Positions 5,589-8,861 of a stretch of DNA of 8,861 nt are shown in pieces (position 1 is the first letter of the stretch; each line of letters opens with the position of its first letter). A model generated the notes under the pieces. It ran no database searches and was not told where the DNA came from. It saw only the letters and a list, made by a program, of their open reading frames with translations. The DNA comes from Methylobacter sp. (lineage in GTDB: Bacteria > Pseudomonadota > Gammaproteobacteria > Methylococcales > Methylomonadaceae), in the NCBI GenBank assembly GCA_028714995.1, contig JAQTLI010000086.1, positions 1 through 8,861 on the forward strand, in the 5' to 3' direction. Made by a program: the position numbers and the translations under genes.

Positions 5589-7865
5589 ATGAAATCAACT
5601 ACAAAAAGTGTTTTTATGCGGGTTGTTTTGCTCCTTGTAACCTTATTTACACCGGGATTCGTGCAGGCGGCGGTCACCACCTACCAATACGACCCGAACG
5701 GCAATCTGACCCAGATCACCGACCCGCTCGGGCGCGTCCGCCAGTACCAGTTCGACGCCCTGAACCAGCCGGTTCGCCAGCTGGAACCCGATCCGACCGT
5801 CATCGGCAGCACACTCGGGCAGATCGACACCAGCTATGACAGCCAGGGACAAGTCACCGGCATCACCGATCCCCGCAACCTCATCACCAGTTACAACGTG
5901 GACAGCCTGGGCAACCTGCTGAAGCAAACCAGTCCCGACACCGGCATTACCGATGCCGGCTATGATGCCGCCGGTAACCTCAAGACCCGCACCGATGCCC
6001 GCGGCAGAACCGCCAACTACAGTTATGACAACCTCAACCGCCTCAGCCAGATTGCCTATGACCACCAAACCGTCAGCTACAACTGGGATAACTGCGCTAA
6101 CGGCATCAACCGTCTGTGCAGCTTAACCAATAACAATAGCAGCACAAGTTACGGCTACGACAATCATGGCCGGATCACCAGCAAAACCCAAACCGCTGGC
6201 GCAACCCCGCTGACCGTCAGCCACACCTACAACGCCGCAGGGCAACGCACCGGTAGCCTTAGCCCCGGCGGTCAAACCATCGAATACCAGTGGACCGGCA
6301 ACCACATCACCGCTATTTACATCAACGGCCAGCCGCTGATGACCCAGATCACCTATGAACCGGACGGCCAAGTCAACGGCTGGACCTGGGGCAACAAACA
6401 GTTGAACGAGCGGCTTTACGACCTCGTCGGGCGCGTCGTTTTCATCAGCATGGGTTTTGACGCCACCACCCAACTGCCCGATAGCCGTCACTACAGCTAT
6501 GACGCGGCAGGAAGGCAAATCAACGCCATCGACGATAGTGACCCCAACCTAAACCAATACCATGAGTACGACCAACTCGACCGCCTATCCGGCAGCCAAC
6601 GGGGCGAACCGGCACTAAGCCGCATCGACTACAGTTACGATCTCAGCGGCAACCGCACCGGCAAGCTACGGGACAACACCACGCTACAGAGCTACAACAC
6701 CGACCCTGACAGCAACCGGCTGCAAAGCCAGAGCGGTGCTAAAACCGTCAGTTACAGCTACGACCCGGCGGGTAACCTCTCCAGTGACGGCACCTTTAGT
6801 TACAGCTACAACGCTGCCGGTCGGCGTATTGCCGCCACCGCCGCAGGACAAAGCATCAACTACGGTTACGACGCCATCGGCCAGCGCGTGACCAAAACCG
6901 CAGCCGGTATCATCACCCAGTTTTTCTATGACGAGCAGGGTCACCTGACCGGCAAATACGATGCGTCAGGCCAACTGGAACAGGAGATCATCTGGCTGGG
7001 CGACTTGCCGGTGGCGGTGCTTAAACCCTCGACCTCAGCCACAACACCAGACATCTACTACATCCATGTCGATCATCTGAACACACCCAGAAAGATAACC
7101 CGTCCCGGAGACAACCGTGTAGTATGGAGCTGGGAGTCCGAAGCCTTCGGCAACAGTTTGCCGAATCAAAATCCCTCCGGTTTGGGAGATTTTGTTTTTA
7201 ACCTAAGGTTTCCGGGACAGTATTACGACAAGGAAACGGGGTTGTTTTATAACTACTTCAGGGATTATGATCCGAAGACGGGGCGGTATATTGAGAGTGA
7301 TCCGATTGGGTTACGGAGTGGGATTAATACTTACACCTATGTAAACAATAACCCGCTAAATTTGATTGATCCTTTCGGATTGGATGGTATAGCAGCCGCG
7401 CAATGGGCTCGTTCTCAAGTAGGAAATATTGGTTATGGTTATTTTGATCTTAGCTCTGAAAGTCATGGGAAACTCCAAGATTTACTTGGTTTTTTGGGGG
7501 TGAGAGGTCTCCGCTCTCCAAAATGCAACAAATTTGTTTGGGATGCACTAGCCAATGGTGGAGACCCTGCCGGACGAATGGCAGATGGGCGTATTCCCTC
7601 AGCTTCTGAATGGGCAAATCCAAAAGTAAACATTCCCGGTTATTACATCCTTTCTTCTGGCTCTACGTTAAATTCAGGCGATGTTATTTCTGACGGTAAA
7701 CACATGGGGGTTTACGTTCCACTTGATTCAGGAAGTCCCGGTACTGTTTCGGCTGCGTTTCCATTAACTGGTGGCACTGGTTATAACGGTGGGGTTGTTA
7801 ATAATGACTGGGGATTCCGTAGTGGGCAAAGCCCAGTAGCTCGACGGTGTGAATGTGATAAATAG
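5589..7865 (+). CDS. Rhs/YD-repeat protein, C-terminal half with its own signal peptide, Rhs core and NlpC/P60- or CHAP-like toxin tip
   Basis: A 758-residue protein. Residues 1-27 form a clear Sec signal peptide: Lys2/Lys6/Arg11, hydrophobic VVLLLVTLF, then PGFVQA before Ala28. The mature chain enters YD repeats at once (YQYDPNGNLTQITDPLG) with about 17 repeats to near residue 460. Then come HVDHLNTPRKITRP and the Rhs core, with RYIESDPIGL from Arg566, YTYVNNNPL, and DPFGL ending at Leu598, the usual site where the tip is cut off. Residues 599-758 are a variable tip with Cys646 in SPKCNKFVWDAL, His705 in GDVISDGKHMGVYV and NNDWGFRSGQ near 738. This pattern fits a papain-fold peptidoglycan amidase or endopeptidase. 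The DUF6531 plug region is missing; the previous gene has it. Repeats are GC-rich and the tip is AT-rich, typical of tip exchange. No PAAR motif is present. Confidence 0.88.
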   Translation: MKSTTKSVFMRVVLLLVTLFTPGFVQAAVTTYQYDPNGNLTQITDPLGRVRQYQFDALNQPVRQLEPDPTVIGSTLGQIDTSYDSQGQVTGITDPRNLITSYNVDSLGNLLKQTSPDTGITDAGYDAAGNLKTRTDARGRTANYSYDNLNRLSQIAYDHQTVSYNWDNCANGINRLCSLTNNNSSTSYGYDNHGRITSKTQTAGATPLTVSHTYNAAGQRTGSLSPGGQTIEYQWTGNHITAIYINGQPLMTQITYEPDGQVNGWTWGNKQLNERLYDLVGRVVFISMGFDATTQLPDSRHYSYDAAGRQINAIDDSDPNLNQYHEYDQLDRLSGSQRGEPALSRIDYSYDLSGNRTGKLRDNTTLQSYNTDPDSNRLQSQSGAKTVSYSYDPAGNLSSDGTFSYSYNAAGRRIAATAAGQSINYGYDAIGQRVTKTAAGIITQFFYDEQGHLTGKYDASGQLEQEIIWLGDLPVAVLKPSTSATTPDIYYIHVDHLNTPRKITRPGDNRVVWSWESEAFGNSLPNQNPSGLGDFVFNLRFPGQYYDKETGLFYNYFRDYDPKTGRYIESDPIGLRSGINTYTYVNNNPLNLIDPFGLDGIAAAQWARSQVGNIGYGYFDLSSESHGKLQDLLGFLGVRGLRSPKCNKFVWDALANGGDPAGRMADGRIPSASEWANPKVNIPGYYILSSGSTLNSGDVISDGKHMGVYVPLDSGSPGTVSAAFPLTGGTGYNGGVVNNDWGFRSGQSPVARRCECDK
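7383..7862 (+). other. Variable toxin tip of the second Rhs protein (candidate peptidoglycan hydrolase)
   Basis: The 160 residues after DPFGL are the polymorphic effector domain. The order of Cys (CNKFVWDAL), a conserved-looking block IPSASEWANP and IPGYYIL, His in GDVISDGKHMGVYV, and Asn/Asp in NNDWGFR follows the Cys-His-polar triad layout of NlpC/P60 and CHAP peptidases, which cut peptide bonds in the cell wall. Rhs and T6SS effectors of this type are known. The assignment rests on motif spacing alone; the exact family cannot be named. Base composition drops to AT-rich around here, against the GC-rich repeats before it. Confidence 0.65.
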
Positions 7866-7900
7866 CATCTTGTTTAACAGAAGGCACAGAGGAATATGAC

Positions 7901-8323
7901 ATGGCTATAACGAAAAAACGTTTAATTAGTGGCGCAATTTTTTCACCATTAGCCGTTCCTATCCTAGATTTTTTGGGTGTCTATTTTTTATCAGGATATA
8001 CAGATCAAGGGCCAGGACATATTCAAAAGCTTTTTCAATTAGAACTTGGTTTTGCGGCGTATAGTTATATTTTAAGTATTGGATTAGGAGGGGCACTAAC
8101 TACGCTCTTACACAAGACCAACAAACTCAATGTGTTTAATTGCATTGCTTCCTCTTTTTGCTTGGGCGTAATTAGTGGAGTTATTTTTGCAACTTTTTAT
8201 TATTGGCCGTCTGCTAGTGTTCTCCTTATTCTTTTTGGTTTAGCTGCAGGTATAGCCGGGTTAGCGGTTTCTGTTACTTTTTGTTTAATAGCTGGTGTGC
8301 CTCGTTCAATTCAAACAATTTGA
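7901..8323 (+). CDS. Small polytopic membrane protein, candidate immunity protein
   Basis: A 140-residue protein whose sequence I do not recognise. It shows about four hydrophobic segments, near residues 8-31, 47-68, 79-103 and 106-131, with short loops and basic residues at the N-terminus (KKR at 4-7) and between segments 2 and 3, so it should sit in the inner membrane. It starts 35 bp after the Rhs tip stop, with a good ribosome binding site AGAGGA at 7888-7893, 7 bases before the ATG. It is AT-rich like the tip. Position directly behind the toxin tip, small size and matching composition point to the cognate immunity protein. Cell-wall amidases are more often neutralised by soluble periplasmic proteins, so a membrane protein is a little unexpected. 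An unrelated small membrane protein is the alternative. Confidence 0.7.
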   Translation: MAITKKRLISGAIFSPLAVPILDFLGVYFLSGYTDQGPGHIQKLFQLELGFAAYSYILSIGLGGALTTLLHKTNKLNVFNCIASSFCLGVISGVIFATFYYWPSASVLLILFGLAAGIAGLAVSVTFCLIAGVPRSIQTI

Positions 8324-8373
8324 TTGGTACGCTTAGATACGGCTATGACTACTTAACAAAAAAGGAAAGACGG

Positions 8374-8436
8374 GGGTCAGGCCTTACATTTGATATAAAT
8401 TAAAGAGGGGAGGATGTCAAATGTAAGGTCTGACCC
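8374..8436. repeat. Well-preserved inverted-repeat element (GGGTCAGGCCTTACATTTGA type)
   Basis: GGGTCAGGCCTTACATTTGA (8374-8393) and TCAAATGTAAGGTCTGACCC (8417-8436) are 20-base inverted repeats with one mismatch, around a 23-base AT- and purine-rich loop containing AGAGGGGAGGATG. This resembles a widespread gammaproteobacterial palindromic repeat that is often met near transposases of the REP-associated type. It begins about 50 bp after the immunity candidate and marks the right edge of the Rhs module. The strong hairpin could also end rhs-operon transcripts. A decayed relative lies at 3114-3180. Confidence 0.75.
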
Positions 8437-8861
8437 TTTGTTTGCCGAAGGGGATATGAGCCACGATCAACTAACCCGTTATTTGTCAGCGAGGGAATAC
8501 ACCTCCAAAGACCTGTGGGGAGAAGTCAAAGCGACGATACGCCAAATAAAACAGGAAGACGGTTGCCTGATCTTTGACGATACCATTCAGGAGAAGGTCT
8601 GGATGGATGAGAACGAGACCATGTGCTGGCATTATGATCATTGCAAAGGGCGGTCGGTCAAGGGCATCAACCTGATGAACGCGTTATACCATGGTGGAGG
8701 CGTGTCAATCCCGGTCTCTTTTGAAGTGGTGCGTAAGCCTCATCAGTTCAGCGACGTGAAGACCCCCAAGGTCAAGTGGGCCAGTGAGTTCACCAAGAAC
8801 GAATTAATGCGGACAATGATAGCAACCTGCGTGGCAAACGCCATCAAGTTCCGCTATGTCT
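8414..8861 (+). CDS. IS4/IS701-like DDE transposase, 5' end apparently replaced by a repeat, 3' end beyond window
   Basis: The open frame runs to the window edge. The core is recognisable: SHDQLTRYLS, LWGEVK, LIFDDTIQEKVWMDENE with the first catalytic Asp region, CWHYDHCKGRSVKGINLMN, VSIPVSFEVVRKP, and TKNELMRTM. This is the N-terminal part of a cut-and-paste DDE transposase; the remaining catalytic residues would lie beyond 8861. Two starts are possible: ATG 8414, preceded by GAGGGGAGG but lying inside the inverted repeat (giving MSNVRSDPLFAEGD), or ATG 8456 after AAGGGGAT. Members I recall have about 30 more residues before SHDQ, so the native N-terminus seems lost and the element may be inactive or chimeric. 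No terminal inverted repeat of an IS can be identified in the window. Confidence 0.75.
   Translation, partial: MSNVRSDPLFAEGDMSHDQLTRYLSAREYTSKDLWGEVKATIRQIKQEDGCLIFDDTIQEKVWMDENETMCWHYDHCKGRSVKGINLMNALYHGGGVSIPVSFEVVRKPHQFSDVKTPKVKWASEFTKNELMRTMIATCVANAIKFRYV

Noticed and set aside
4982..5680. Long minus-strand open frame (232 codons) across the end of the first rhs gene, and similar ones at 4295-4672, 5643-6068, 6123-6518 and 6684-6944
   Set aside because: They are antisense to well-supported YD-repeat coding sequence. Their valine/glycine-rich translations are the complement of GC-rich repeat codons and show no family motif.

Overview
The window looks like a chromosomal segment of a gammaproteobacterium. 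The apaH-folA pairing, the YD-repeat protein type and the style of the short interspersed repeats are compatible with Methylococcales-type methanotrophs, but this assignment is an impression from the sequence, not a search result. It divides into a conserved housekeeping part (about 1-2640) and an accessory part (about 2650-8861).

Housekeeping part: the 3' end of apaH (Ap4A hydrolase) runs into a repeat-filled spacer. Next come folA (dihydrofolate reductase, minus strand), a divergently transcribed asparaginase-family gene (plus strand) and a family I inorganic pyrophosphatase gene (minus strand). The asparaginase-like protein keeps both threonine motifs but seems to lack the usual active-site lysine.

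Accessory part: a gene-poor spacer of about 640 bp (2578-3214) holds a CRP-like palindrome, two doubtful mini-ORFs, a REP-like hairpin and a decayed inverted repeat. It leads into a polymorphic-toxin (Rhs/YD-repeat) locus. The locus has an unusual layout. A 787-aa protein carries a secretion signal, a cysteine-rich N-terminal domain, a DUF6531-like domain and about 13 YD repeats, and stops in the middle of the repeat field. Ten bases later a second gene starts with its own strong ribosome binding site and its own Sec signal peptide. It continues the repeats (about 17), ends in the canonical Rhs core (DPIGL to DPFGL), and carries a 160-aa tip that looks like an NlpC/P60- or CHAP-like cysteine peptidase/amidase. 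A 140-aa protein with about four membrane segments follows and is the obvious immunity candidate. The Rhs shell is therefore encoded as two separately exported halves. No PAAR, VgrG or other T6SS gene is seen.

The Rhs-immunity module is bracketed by two copies of the same inverted-repeat family, a decayed one at 3114-3180 and a well-preserved one at 8374-8436. Just right of it begins an IS4/IS701-like DDE transposase gene, cut by the window end. Its apparent start codon lies inside the right-hand repeat, so its native N-terminus seems to have been replaced. Base composition is mosaic: the repeat bodies are GC-rich, while the N-terminal export region, the toxin tip and the immunity gene are AT-rich, as is typical of Rhs loci.
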